Shown piece after piece: positions 1 through 12,862 of a stretch of 64,000 nt of DNA. The position numbers and the translations under genes are program-made. Source of the stretch: Acidimicrobiales bacterium (GTDB lineage: Bacteria > Actinomycetota > Acidimicrobiia > Acidimicrobiales > Poriferisodalaceae); NCBI GenBank assembly GCA_041394185.1, contig JAWKIQ010000003.1, forward strand, positions 682,001-746,000. The letters run 5' to 3'. How positions within the stretch are numbered: position 1 is the first letter of the stretch; each line of letters opens with the position of its first letter. The notes under the pieces are model-generated. The model saw only the letters and a list, made by a program, of their open reading frames with translations. It did no database searches and was not told the origin of the DNA.

Positions 1-1329
1 TGCCTGTTCGAGGCTCGCAAGCTGAGCGATGCCACGAACTGGCGGGCCCTCGTGCAGTTGCGCATGGTCGAAGCCGTGCTCGCCTTGCAGCGCGGCGATA
101 TCTCAACTGCGACGAACCACATGCTGCAGAGCACTGGCGACCATCCAGTCGACTCTGTAGCCCGGGCTATGTATCTGGTCGCTCCTCGGTTGGTGCTCGA
201 GTTGATTCCCGACCAACGCGACGAGCTCGTCGCCCACATGAACGGGCCTCTGCACAGACGGGATCTCGAGTTGTACGACGCGCTGGCGGCTTGGCGGGCC
301 GGCTCGCCGGACGAGATGGCCGAGGTCGGGTGGCCAGAACATCCAGGGGAGATCCTCACCGCACTGTTCCTCGACGGGATGGTCGAGTTCTTGTTGGCGG
401 CGACCAGTTGTGGCCGGCCGGAGGCACGGGCTGGGTGGGAGTGGCTGTTCTCGACCGTGGGAGAACCGGCCAGGGCTCTGGTCAGGCGCGCAGCTTCGTC
501 ACAGACGCCTGGTCAGCAACAGGCGGCGAGCACCGTGCTGGCCGAGGTGCCGGTTCCGCCTTCTGAACCCAGGGCAGTACGAATCTTGGGGCACAGCGAA
601 CTGCTGATCGGCGACAAGGCGGTCGATGCCGCCGACTGGCGCCGTGAACGGGTGCGGTCTCTGCTCGGCTATCTGATCGTCCACCCAGCGGCGACGCGCG
701 AAGCGGTCATGTCGGCGCTGTGGCCCGACGCCGATTCGGACGCAGCACGCCGCAACCTGAGAACGACCCTGAACCTGCTTCAGCGCGTCCTCGAACCCGA
801 GCGGGTATCGGGTGACGCGCCCTATTTCGTCCGCTCTGACGGCACCACCCTTGCGTTGAACACCGAACGCATACGGGTCGATGTGTGGGAGTTCGAGACA
901 TCTCTCGAAACGGCACGGCGTCTGCGCGAGGACGGACTGGTTTCACAGGCGACAGACCATCTCGATGCCGCTGTCGATACCTACAGGGGCGACTTCCTCG
1001 CAGACGCCGACGAGGCCGACTGGGTGAACGAGCAGAGGTGGTCGTTGAGGTCGCGGCTGCTCGTAGCCCTGCTCGAGTCGGCCCAAGCCCACCTGGCCAT
1101 GCACCATCAGGACAGGGCGCTGGCCCACGCACGACGCGCCGCAGCGATGGAGCCTTGGAGCGAACCGGCCCACCTCATCGTGCTGCGGAGCCTTCTGGCT
1201 CGCGGCGACACGGCAGAAGCTCGCCGGGCCGCCGTCAAGTGCAGCGAGGTCCTCGCCGAGGTCGGCGGAGCCGCCGACCCCGAGCTGGACGACTTGTTGC
1301 AGACGCTCTCTGGGCGCGCGCCTCTCTAG
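1..1329 (+). CDS. BTAD-domain (SARP/AfsR-like) transcriptional regulator, 3' part
   Basis: The reading frame is open from base 1, so the gene begins upstream of the window and only its last ~442 residues are visible. The visible N-terminal part is helical, as in TPR/MalT-like regulators. A winged-helix OmpR-type DNA-binding segment follows (VRILGHSELLIGD...ALWPDADSDAARRNLRTTL, translated from about 577-780). The C-terminal ~150 residues form a bacterial transcriptional activation domain (LDAAVDTYRGDFLAD, then HARRAAAMEPWSEPAH), a TPR-like fold usual in SARP regulators. It is probably a large transcriptional activator of unknown target. The stop codon shares the palindrome CTAG (1326-1329) with the convergent gltD stop. 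A start inside the window (GTG 52) is unlikely. Confidence 0.8.
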   Translation, partial: CLFEARKLSDATNWRALVQLRMVEAVLALQRGDISTATNHMLQSTGDHPVDSVARAMYLVAPRLVLELIPDQRDELVAHMNGPLHRRDLELYDALAAWRAGSPDEMAEVGWPEHPGEILTALFLDGMVEFLLAATSCGRPEARAGWEWLFSTVGEPARALVRRAASSQTPGQQQAASTVLAEVPVPPSEPRAVRILGHSELLIGDKAVDAADWRRERVRSLLGYLIVHPAATREAVMSALWPDADSDAARRNLRTTLNLLQRVLEPERVSGDAPYFVRSDGTTLALNTERIRVDVWEFETSLETARRLREDGLVSQATDHLDAAVDTYRGDFLADADEADWVNEQRWSLRSRLLVALLESAQAHLAMHHQDRALAHARRAAAMEPWSEPAHLIVLRSLLARGDTAEARRAAVKCSEVLAEVGGAADPELDDLLQTLSGRAPL

Positions 1330-2783
1330 ACGAGGGGTCGGTCGGTGGGCTTGATCGGCGACGGAAGAGCGGTTTCGCCCATCAGGGCCTCGTCGACAGA
1401 GGCGGCGCATGCCCGCCCCTCGGCGATGGCCCACACGATGAGGCTCTGACCGCGACCCATGTCGCCACAAACCCAGACATTGTCTGCGTTTGTCTTGTAG
1501 CTGTCGTCGCGCGCGACGTTGGTCCTCGGGTCGAGTTCGACGCCGAGCTGATCGAGCAGACCACCCTGCTCTGGCCCGGTGAAGCCCATCGCCAGGAACA
1601 CGCGCTCGCACGGCAGCTCGAAGTCCGAACCGTCGACCTTCTCGAACTTGCCGTCGACCAGCACCACCTCATGGGCCTTGATCGCCCGCAGGTTGCCCTC
1701 GTCGTCTCCCAGGAACGCTTCGGTGTTGACCGAGTAGACCCGCTCGCCACCTTCCTCGTGGGCCGAGGTGACCTTGTAGGTCATCGGGAACGTGGGCCAC
1801 GGGTTGCGCTCGGAGCGCTGCTCTGGCGGCCGGGGCATGATCTCGAACTGGTGCACGGAGACCGCACCTTGGCGGTGTGCCGTGCCGAGGCAGTCGGCGC
1901 CGGTGTCACCTCCGCCGATGATGACCACCCGTTTGCCCGCCGACGAGATCGGGACCTCATCGGCAGCCATGTCGCCGAGCTGGGCCCGGTTGGCCCACGG
2001 CAGGTACTCCATGGCCTGGTAGATCCCCTTGAAGTCGCGCCCGGGGATCGGCAGATCGCGCCACTGGGTCGCACCGCCGGCCAGTACCACGGCGTCGAAC
2101 TGCGACTTCAGCTCGTCGCCGCTGATGTCGACGCCGACGTTGGTGTTCGTCTTGAACACCGTGCCCTCGGCTTCCATCTGTTCGAGACGCCGGTCGATGT
2201 GGCGCTTCTCCATCTTGAACTCTGGGATGCCGTAGCGCAGCAGACCGCCGATGCGATCGGCCCGCTCGAAGACCGTGACGTCGTGGCCGGCTCTGGTGAG
2301 CTGCTGGGCCGCAGCCAGACCAGCAGGGCCGGACCCGACAACGGCGACCGTTTTTCCGGTCTTGATCGCCGGCGGTTGAGGAACGACCCATCCCTGCTCG
2401 AAGGCATGATCGATGATGGTCACCTCGACCTGCTTGATCGTGACGGGATCTTGGTTGATACCGAGCACGCACGCACCTTCGCAAGGCGCAGGACACAGCC
2501 GCCCGGTGAACTCCGGGAAATTGTTCGTGGCATGCAACCGATCGATCGCCGAGCGCCATTGATCGCGGTAGACGAGATCGTTCCAGTCGGGAATCAGGTT
2601 GCCCAGTGGGCAGCCGTTGTTGCAGAACGGGATGCCACAGTCCATGCAGCGGCTGGCCTGAACCTTCAACGCATCGTCGGAGAAGGGCTCGTAGACCTCG
2701 CGCCAGTCGTGCAGACGCACCGGAACGGGCCTGCGGCTGGGCAGCTCGCGGTCGTGCTTCAGGAATCCTCTTACGTCGCCCAT
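1326..2783 (-). CDS. gltD: Glutamate synthase, small (beta) subunit
   Basis: 485 residues. This NADPH-dependent FAD subunit passes electrons to GltB for reductive conversion of glutamine plus 2-oxoglutarate to two glutamates. Cysteines 46, 49, 54, 58 and 97, 101, 105 (motifs CMDCGIPFCNNGC and CPAPCEGAC) are the 4Fe-4S ligands of the family. The FAD-binding GSGPAG lies near residue 150 and the NADPH-binding IIGGGDTGADC near residue 285. The start is the ATG at 2783, which gives the usual N-terminus (MGDVRGFLKH) and lies two bases after the gltB stop, so the two are translationally coupled. A longer in-frame start exists at 2918 but only adds sequence overlapping gltB. Confidence 0.95.
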   Translation of the reverse strand: MGDVRGFLKHDRELPSRRPVPVRLHDWREVYEPFSDDALKVQASRCMDCGIPFCNNGCPLGNLIPDWNDLVYRDQWRSAIDRLHATNNFPEFTGRLCPAPCEGACVLGINQDPVTIKQVEVTIIDHAFEQGWVVPQPPAIKTGKTVAVVGSGPAGLAAAQQLTRAGHDVTVFERADRIGGLLRYGIPEFKMEKRHIDRRLEQMEAEGTVFKTNTNVGVDISGDELKSQFDAVVLAGGATQWRDLPIPGRDFKGIYQAMEYLPWANRAQLGDMAADEVPISSAGKRVVIIGGGDTGADCLGTAHRQGAVSVHQFEIMPRPPEQRSERNPWPTFPMTYKVTSAHEEGGERVYSVNTEAFLGDDEGNLRAIKAHEVVLVDGKFEKVDGSDFELPCERVFLAMGFTGPEQGGLLDQLGVELDPRTNVARDDSYKTNADNVWVCGDMGRGQSLIVWAIAEGRACAASVDEALMGETALPSPIKPTDRPLV

Positions 2784-2785
2784 GA

Positions 2786-7354
<4,569 letters not shown>

Positions 7355-7499
7355 TGGCGACGTCCTCGCGGTACTCGGGGGGCGAATGGCGATCGGGTAC
7401 GGCGGGACGTCGTTGGCCCTCCGTCGGAGCGCGCCATGATAGGCGACGAAGCCATGCGCGCGAAACCGCCGATTTGTCACACCACTGAGTGACTCAGGT

Positions 7500-8765
7500 T
7501 CAGGTGCGGATGACCCTGACCGCTTTGCCCTGCGATCGTTCGATCGAACCGACCTCGGCGAGCACCACCGTGGCGCTGACCCCGATGTTGCCCTTGACCT
7601 TGTGGACGAGCTCGTGATCGAGGCCGTCGACGGCCGCACCGGGCTCGGGTTCGACCCGGATGGTCAAGGTCTGGAGATTGCCCGATCGCCCGACCTCGAT
7701 GACGAAGTGAGGGCTGAGCCCAGGCACCTTCATGATCTCGGCTTCGATCTGGGACGGGAAGACGTTGACGCCACGGATGATCAACATGTCGTCGGTTCGC
7801 CCTGTCACCCGCTCTATGCGGCGCATGGAACGTGCCGTCCCCGGCAGCAGTCGGGTGATGTCCCTGGTGCGGTAGCGGATGACCGGGAACGCCTGCTTGG
7901 TCAGCGAGGTGAACACGAGCTCGCCGTACTGCCCGTCCGGAAGTACCTCACCGGTGTCGGGGTCGATGATCTCTGGGAAGAAGTGGTCCTCCCAAACCGT
8001 CGGTCCGTCCTTGGTTTCGACGCATTCGCTCGCCACCCCAGGGCCCATGACCTCGGAGAGGCCGTAGATGTCGACCGCGTCGATACCCAGGCGCCTCTCG
8101 ATCTCGGTTCTCAGCTCGTCGGTCCACGGCTCGGCTCCGAACAGGCCCACTTCGAGCGAAGACGATGCCGGGTCCATGCCTTGGCGTTCCATCTCGTCGA
8201 TGAGGTTCAGGCAGTAGGACGGGGTCACCAGGATGACTCTGGGCTCGAAGTCGCGGATCAAGTTGACCTGCTTTTCGGTCTGACCGCCAGACATGGGCAC
8301 GACCGTGCAGCCAAGCGCCTCAGCTCCGTAGTGAGCGCCCAGACCACCGGTGAACAGGCCGTATCCGTAGGCGACGTGGGCTATATCGCCAGGCCGGGCT
8401 CCACCGGCGAACATCGACCGCGCCATCAGATGGGCCCACATGGCGATGTCGTCGCGGGTGTAGCCCACCACGGTCGGCTTTCCTGTGGTGCCAGACGATG
8501 CATGCACCCGCACCACCTCGCTGCGGGGTACAGCGAACATGCCGAACGGATAGTTGGCCCGGAGGTCGTCCTTCATCAAGAAGGGAAACGAGGCCAAGTC
8601 TTCGAGGCCGTTGATGTCGCCAGGGCCCGCCCCAGCGGCGTCGAACGCGTTCCGGTAGTGATCGACGTTGTCGTAGGCGTGGGCTACCGACCACTTCAGT
8701 CGTTCGAGTTGGAGCGCCCTCAGCTCGTCGGTCGACGCTGTTTCGATTGGATCAAATACGGCCAT
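7500..8765 (-). CDS. paaK: Phenylacetate-CoA ligase family AMP-dependent ligase
   Basis: 421 residues from ATG 8765 (a TTG at 8771 is possible). It is an adenylate-forming enzyme that couples an aryl acid, classically phenylacetate, to coenzyme A using ATP. The AMP-binding loop ASSGTTGKPTVVGYT lies near residues 90-105. YGLSEVMGPG matches the A5 motif and the C-terminal domain has the R-T-D-D-M-L-I-I-R-G hinge typical of PaaK. Length fits the PaaK family (about 430). No other phenylacetate catabolic gene is in the window, so a degradative role is not supported by context and other aryl acids are possible. The gene ends the left core segment; the tRNA-remnant/integrase island begins 48 bases upstream of its start codon. 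Confidence 0.88.
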   Translation of the reverse strand: MAVFDPIETASTDELRALQLERLKWSVAHAYDNVDHYRNAFDAAGAGPGDINGLEDLASFPFLMKDDLRANYPFGMFAVPRSEVVRVHASSGTTGKPTVVGYTRDDIAMWAHLMARSMFAGGARPGDIAHVAYGYGLFTGGLGAHYGAEALGCTVVPMSGGQTEKQVNLIRDFEPRVILVTPSYCLNLIDEMERQGMDPASSSLEVGLFGAEPWTDELRTEIERRLGIDAVDIYGLSEVMGPGVASECVETKDGPTVWEDHFFPEIIDPDTGEVLPDGQYGELVFTSLTKQAFPVIRYRTRDITRLLPGTARSMRRIERVTGRTDDMLIIRGVNVFPSQIEAEIMKVPGLSPHFVIEVGRSGNLQTLTIRVEPEPGAAVDGLDHELVHKVKGNIGVSATVVLAEVGSIERSQGKAVRVIRT

Positions 8766-8811
8766 GGGCAAAACCTATGCCCCGCCGACTCGACATGAGG
8801 AACGGCCGCAC

Positions 8812-8856
<45 letters not shown>

Positions 8857-8868
8857 CGCGAAACCCCA

Positions 8869-8890
8869 GGTCAGGAATGATTTCCTGGCC
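8869..8890 (+). other. Hairpin at the element left end (copy 1)
   Basis: GGTCAGG (8869-8875) can pair with CCTGGCC (8884-8890), with one G-T wobble. The equivalent hairpin after att copy 2 (17756-17777) has a different loop and a compensating change on the 3' arm, so the pairing and not just the sequence appears conserved. It could be a terminator for the tRNA in the original host or part of the attP arm. Confidence 0.5.
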
Positions 8891-8926
8891 GGGCGAGCGT
8901 AACGCCGATGGGTCCCACGGGCCGTC

Positions 8927-8944
8927 GTGCCTACACGTGCCTAC
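8927..8944 (+). promoter_or_regulatory. Directly repeated GTGCCTAC sites, possible integrase arm sites
   Basis: GTGCCTAC occurs at 8927 and 8937, ten bases apart, just upstream of the integrase start. The paired motif recurs at the right ends of the elements (17552 and 17563; 19048 and 19059, as GTGCCTAC/GTGCCTGG or GTGCCTGC/GTGCCTGG). Occurrence of the same spaced repeat on both sides of the att core is what is expected of arm-type binding sites for a tyrosine integrase. This is inference from position and sequence only. Confidence 0.45.
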
Positions 8945-8974
8945 CGAGTTGGCACCGAGCACGAGGAGCCTTTC

Positions 8975-10063
8975 ATGGCCCGAGCCCGTTCCTTCGGCAG
9001 CATCCGCAAGCTGCCCAGCGGCCGCTACCAAGCGCGCTACTGGCACCTCGGGAAACAGATCCCGGCCGACACCACGTTCGCCAACAAGACCGACGCGCGC
9101 CGCTGGCTCGCCACGATCGAGGCCGACATGTTCCGCGGCGTCTGGATCGACCCGAAGGCCGGCAAGATCCCGTTCGCTGAGTACGCGACTCGGTGGGTCG
9201 CCGAGCGTCCGGTGCGTCCGCGGACGCGTGAGATCTACGAGGGCCAGCTCCGCCACATCGTGGCCGTTTTCGCCGACGTGGACCTGTGCGACGTCCACCC
9301 AGTCGCGGTGCGGACGTGGCACGGCCGGCTGGCAGCGAGCGGCCTGCACCACAACACGGTGGCGAAGATCTACCGGCTGTTTCGCTCGATCATGACGACC
9401 GCCGTCGACGACGGCCTGATCGCCCGCAACCCGGTCCGCATCAAGGGAGCGTCGGCCGAGCGGATGATCGAGCGCCCGCTCCTCCGGTGGGACGACGTGC
9501 GCGCCCTCGCCGGGGCCATCCACCCGAGGTTCGAGTGCCTGGTCTGGACGGCAGCGGCGAGCGGTCTGCGCTTCGGCGAGTTGGCCGGCCTGACAATGGA
9601 GCACGTCAATCTTCACCGCCGGGAGCTGCGAGTGATGCAGGCGCTCCACGACATCAAGGGCCAGGGACCGACCCTCGGACCACCGAAGACAGAGAGCGCC
9701 GTGCGGACCGTCCCGGTCGCCGAGTCGATCGCGGTCCGACTGGCCGCCCACATCGAGGAGTACGTCGATGTCGTCGAGCCGGGCGCGCTCGTCTTCACGT
9801 CGCTCCGGGGCGGCCCGCTGCTGAACACGTACTTCGCCCCGCAGTGGTCGAAGGCGAGGGACGCGGTCGGCCTGAGCCACGTCCGCTTCCACGATCTGCG
9901 CCACCTCGCCGGCACCGAGGCTGCAACAGCGGGCGCCTCGCTCCGGGAGGTCATGTCGATCATGGGCCACGCATCGAGCGCGGCGAGCCTCCGCTACCTC
10001 AAGGCGGCGGAGAGCCGAAGCCGCGAGATCGCCGACGCGATCGGCCGTCGGATGGAGAGCTGA
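8975..10063 (+). CDS. int: Tyrosine recombinase / site-specific integrase
   Basis: 362 residues from ATG 8975, preceded by GAGGAG at a proper distance; the frame extends upstream to 8927 without a ribosome site. An N-terminal AP2-like arm-binding segment (residues 1-60) is followed by a SAM-like core-binding domain (65-155) and the catalytic domain. The full catalytic set is visible: Arg199 (SGLRFGEL), Lys238, His306 and Arg309 (HDLRH), His332 (GHAS) and Tyr341 (LRYLKA). It lies 118 bases from att copy 1, reading away from it. It should catalyse integration and excision at the tRNA-Gly site. A degraded homologue lies at 19240-19458. Confidence 0.95.
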   Translation: MARARSFGSIRKLPSGRYQARYWHLGKQIPADTTFANKTDARRWLATIEADMFRGVWIDPKAGKIPFAEYATRWVAERPVRPRTREIYEGQLRHIVAVFADVDLCDVHPVAVRTWHGRLAASGLHHNTVAKIYRLFRSIMTTAVDDGLIARNPVRIKGASAERMIERPLLRWDDVRALAGAIHPRFECLVWTAAASGLRFGELAGLTMEHVNLHRRELRVMQALHDIKGQGPTLGPPKTESAVRTVPVAESIAVRLAAHIEEYVDVVEPGALVFTSLRGGPLLNTYFAPQWSKARDAVGLSHVRFHDLRHLAGTEAATAGASLREVMSIMGHASSAASLRYLKAAESRSREIADAIGRRMES

Positions 10064-10067
10064 CTCA

Positions 10068-10607
10068 CTACTGCGACGCGTGACGTGCTTGTTGGAGTCG
10101 CCGGTCGAACTCCTCCTCGTACCGGCGACGCACCAATTCCCGGTGCGGTTCCTGCAGCCGCCTGATCCGCCTCGCCTCGTTCTCGCGCTCCCAGTCGGCG
10201 AGTCGCTCGACCAGCCAGACGATGCCGGCCGGGTCGTGCGAGCGCATTCTGCCGAGCGCGTGCTCGTACTTCCGGCTGAGCATCCACCGGCTCATCACGA
10301 GATCGTCGTACCGCTCCTCGAGGTCGACCAGCTCGCGGCGCAACGCACCGATGGTCGCCTCGCAGTCCGTGTGATCGGCGAGCTGCTCTGGAGCAACCGC
10401 GGACGCCGGCGGCTGATTCGTTGGAGCGACTGGCGAGACGACCGGCATGGGCGTCCCACACCGCCGGGCGGCGTCGCTGGAGTCGTTCTCTTCTTGCGAC
10501 GAGGCCGCTTCCCGCTCGGCTCGCCGCGCGGCGCGAGTCGCCCGCATCCGTTCGGCGTCCGACGCCCACTTTCGCGGTCGTCCGGGCTTCCGCTTCTCCT
10601 CCCCCAT
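10068..10607 (-). CDS. Unknown basic, coiled-coil-like island protein
   Basis: 179 residues from ATG 10607, with AGGAG 8-9 bases upstream. The N-terminus (KRKPGRPRKW, residues 5-14) resembles an AT-hook, with a basic stretch RMRATRAARRAEREAA after it. Residues 45-80 are Pro/Ala-rich. Residues 85-175 are charged and heptad-like, predicted helical. It is convergent with the integrase (4 bases between stops). A four-copy 16-bp iteron array lies 47-126 bases upstream of its start, so it may bind those repeats as an autoregulator, excision factor or replication-type protein. I do not recognise a family, and the function is unknown. Confidence 0.6.
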   Translation of the reverse strand: MGEEKRKPGRPRKWASDAERMRATRAARRAEREAASSQEENDSSDAARRCGTPMPVVSPVAPTNQPPASAVAPEQLADHTDCEATIGALRRELVDLEERYDDLVMSRWMLSRKYEHALGRMRSHDPAGIVWLVERLADWERENEARRIRRLQEPHRELVRRRYEEEFDRRLQQARHASQ

Positions 10608-10653
10608 CCGACGCTCCTTTCGATCGGGAACCAGCCAGACTCCAGTTCCCGAC

Positions 10654-10733
10654 TCCCGGAAACCCTCCCGGAAACCCTCCCGACTTCCCGGAAACCCTCC
10701 CGACTACCGAACCTGGCTCCCGGAAACCCTCCC
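10654..10733. repeat. Four-copy 16-bp iteron array
   Basis: The 16-mer TCCCGGAAACCCTCCC occurs perfectly at 10654-10669, 10666-10681, 10686-10701 and 10718-10733, at intervals of 12, 20 and 32 bases (the first two share four bases). Linkers start with GACT. The array lies between the divergent starts of the basic coiled-coil protein (10607) and the secreted peptide gene (10995). Iterons of this kind are replication origins or operators in mobile elements. No AT-rich unwinding stretch or DnaA box is apparent, so an operator is as likely as an origin. Confidence 0.7.
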
Positions 10734-10937
10734 AACGGGCCGCCCGCCGGCCGACCCGCGAGAGGATTATTGAGTGGTCCAGCCTGCGCATAGTGCCGGA
10801 TCCCGGACGGGTTCGAGGCCGCGGCGGCGGCGCGAATATCGAGCTGCAGCAGGCCGTATTGAGGAGCGCTCTCGCCTGGTCGTACAAGCAGATGGCCCGT
10901 TCGCGTCGGTTTCGGCGCTCAGATGCGAGGTGGCCCG

Positions 10938-10966
10938 TTGACCACGCGGCCACATGAACGTACAGT
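10938..10966 (+). promoter_or_regulatory. Sigma-A-like promoter of the secreted-peptide/ABC operon
   Basis: TTGACC (10938-10943), exactly 17 bases, then TACAGT (10961-10966). Transcription would start near 10973, giving a leader of about 22 bases that includes GGAG before ATG 10995. The rest of 10608-10994, apart from the iterons, holds no gene that I can support. Confidence 0.65.
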
Positions 10967-10994
10967 TGTCGTTGCGGGCAGATCGGAGATGCCA

Positions 10995-11312
10995 ATGTCA
11001 GTCAACCCCAGGCTTCGTCGTCGGCTAGCAGTGCCGCTGATCGCCGCACGAGCGCTCCTCACGTCCCCGTCGGTAGGACTGGCGATTCAGAGCGAGAACG
11101 GCTACAAGAACTGCGGCACCAAGATCGCAGCGATGCAAGCACGTGCTCTCGGTGGACTTGCTCACACTCCTCCGGGCGGTTCGACAGCGAACTACTTCCT
11201 TCCGAACTGGACGACTATCACGCGCAACGGTGCTTACTCAGGGAACTGGGTCGCTAGCGCGGACTACTTGAACTTCGGTAGCACGTACGCGTTCTGTCAG
11301 CCGTACGGGTGA
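10995..11312 (+). CDS. Small secreted protein, candidate bacteriocin-like peptide
   Basis: 105 residues from ATG 10995, six bases after GGAG (ATG 10989 is an in-frame alternative too close to that site). An Arg-rich n-region (NPRLRRR) and hydrophobic core (LAVPLIAARALL) end at a plausible Sec cleavage (SVGLA/IQS), leaving about 75 residues. The mature part is Gly/Asn/Ser/Tyr-rich with only two cysteines (in KNCGTK and FCQPYG), which suits one disulfide. Neighbours are a lipoprotein, adaptor, ABC ATPase and permease in one operon. That arrangement is known for lactococcin-972-type and other actinobacterial peptide export/immunity loci. Membership of a known bacteriocin family is not shown by any motif I can see. 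Confidence 0.62.
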   Translation: MSVNPRLRRRLAVPLIAARALLTSPSVGLAIQSENGYKNCGTKIAAMQARALGGLAHTPPGGSTANYFLPNWTTITRNGAYSGNWVASADYLNFGSTYAFCQPYG

Positions 11313-11315
11313 CCC

Positions 11316-11819
11316 TTGAGTCGGATTGCACCGCTTGCCGCGTTCGTGCTGTGCTCGGTTGCGGCGTGCGGTGGCGAATCCGGACAGGCCAGTACAACGG
11401 CCCCGTTGACCCCCACCGAGTGGGTCTCGTCAGTAAGAGGGTGTTTGGAACAGGCCGGTGTCGAGGTCATTCCGCTGCCCGAGGGTGGTGGGGCGTTCGA
11501 ATACCGGCCGCGCGCCGGCATGTCCGACTCGGAGATGGACACGATCGTGTCGCGCTGTCAGGAGCCGCTCGGTGCTATACCGAACCCGGTTGACGCAGAG
11601 ACTGCCGATCGATATCTGGACCGTGGGGTGGTTGTGGCAGACTGCCTCGATCAGTTGGGGTACGAGATCTCGCAGGCCCCGTCGCGTGAGTTCTTCCGGG
11701 CAGAGTTCGCCAAAGGCAACGGCCCACCTTGGGATCCGTGGGCCGAGGTGTCGTCGCAGTTTGCGTCGGTCGACGACCAACAGGTGGCTCTGAGTCGCTG
11801 TCCACCGTGGCCGGAGTGA
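11316..11819 (+). CDS. Small lipoprotein in the peptide/ABC operon
   Basis: 167 residues from TTG 11316, three bases after the preceding stop. A lipoprotein signal is clear: hydrophobic LAAFVLCSVAAC with lipobox V-A-A-C at residue 18, then GGESGQAST. The mature part has further cysteines (RGCLEQ, SRCQEP, ADCLDQ, SRCPPW) that could form two disulfides. No known domain is recognised. Its place between a secreted peptide and an export/efflux-type complex suggests an immunity or substrate-capture lipoprotein at the outer face of the membrane, which is inference. Confidence 0.7.
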   Translation: MSRIAPLAAFVLCSVAACGGESGQASTTAPLTPTEWVSSVRGCLEQAGVEVIPLPEGGGAFEYRPRAGMSDSEMDTIVSRCQEPLGAIPNPVDAETADRYLDRGVVVADCLDQLGYEISQAPSREFFRAEFAKGNGPPWDPWAEVSSQFASVDDQQVALSRCPPWPE

Positions 11820-12862
11820 CGGTCCGGAGGCCGTTGCGTTTCGCTCTGTTCGCCGTGTCCGTCCTTTCCGTGACGGCACTGTCGTTCTGGGCGGGACGCA
11901 CCGTTACGGATCCACCCGATTTGCAGCAGCCCGAACCGTCGGCAGCGACCTACATGGCGCGCTCCGGTGAACTCAGTCGCTCCATTCCGTTCTCAGTTGA
12001 AGCAGAATGGGTTCCGTTATCCAGCTTGAGATCCGCGGCGGGGGGAGTAGTGACGCAACTTCCTCTGGACACCGAGGTGAGCGAGGGTGACCCGATAGTT
12101 TCCATCAACGAGCGGCCAGTGATTGCCGTGGCGAGTCCTGTTCCGTTCTTTCGCGAGATGACGGTCGGCAGCACAGGACGCGACGTGCTCGCGCTCGAGG
12201 AGTTCTTGGTGCGTGCCGGACTGCTCCCCGGAGACGCGGATCAACGGTTCGATGCTGCCACGAGCGACGCTGTTGCGGCATGGCAAACGAACCTCGACCT
12301 GGACGCCACCGGGATCGTCGAGCGCGGCGATGTATCCGCTCTGCCGAGTCCAGGTCCGTTCCCGGTTCGGGCGATCGTTGATTTGGGCGTACCGGTGGAT
12401 GCCAATGACGTTGTGGCTGAGGTGCTCGAGTCGACTCCGCGCGTGTCCGTGACAGTCGCCATCGAGGAGCTGGAGTCCATCCCGTCGGCGGCGGAGGTCG
12501 TCGTCCAGCGAGCCGGGGACGAACCCTGGACGGGCCGCCTCGGCGCCTCGACCAGAACGAACGACGGCCTCGCAGTGATCATGATTGAACCGATCGGGTC
12601 GCCGATCTGTGACGCTCCGTGCGATGTCGTTCCGATCGCTGGAGCAGCCAGACTCAGCGCTCAGATCGTGATCCAGCGCCCAGTCGTTGGCGTCATAGTC
12701 CCCACAGCTGCCATCCGCCACGACGCTGGCGGGGCCACCTCGGTGCGGACTCCGACGGGCGAAGTCGCGGTCTCGGTTGTCACCTCAGTCGATGGACTGG
12801 CGATAGTTGACGGAATCCGAGACGGCACCGAGGTCGTTCTACCGGAGGAACCGGTTGATTGA
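11816..12862 (+). CDS. Membrane-fusion/adaptor protein with peptidoglycan-binding domain
   Basis: 348 residues from GTG 11816, which overlaps the lipoprotein stop (GTGA). One N-terminal membrane segment (about residues 8-27) is followed by a HlyD/RND-like region (SLRSAAGGVVTQLPLDTEVSEGDPIVSI, here split by the usual beta-hammerhead). A PG_binding_1 repeat follows (TVGSTGRDVLALEEFLVRAG, then RFDAATSDAVAAWQ), and a C-terminal adaptor beta domain. This architecture is typical of actinobacterial adaptors that work with MacB/FtsX-type ABC transporters and anchor in the cell wall. The gene overlaps the ATPase gene downstream. Confidence 0.82.
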   Translation: MTVRRPLRFALFAVSVLSVTALSFWAGRTVTDPPDLQQPEPSAATYMARSGELSRSIPFSVEAEWVPLSSLRSAAGGVVTQLPLDTEVSEGDPIVSINERPVIAVASPVPFFREMTVGSTGRDVLALEEFLVRAGLLPGDADQRFDAATSDAVAAWQTNLDLDATGIVERGDVSALPSPGPFPVRAIVDLGVPVDANDVVAEVLESTPRVSVTVAIEELESIPSAAEVVVQRAGDEPWTGRLGASTRTNDGLAVIMIEPIGSPICDAPCDVVPIAGAARLSAQIVIQRPVVGVIVPTAAIRHDAGGATSVRTPTGEVAVSVVTSVDGLAIVDGIRDGTEVVLPEEPVD

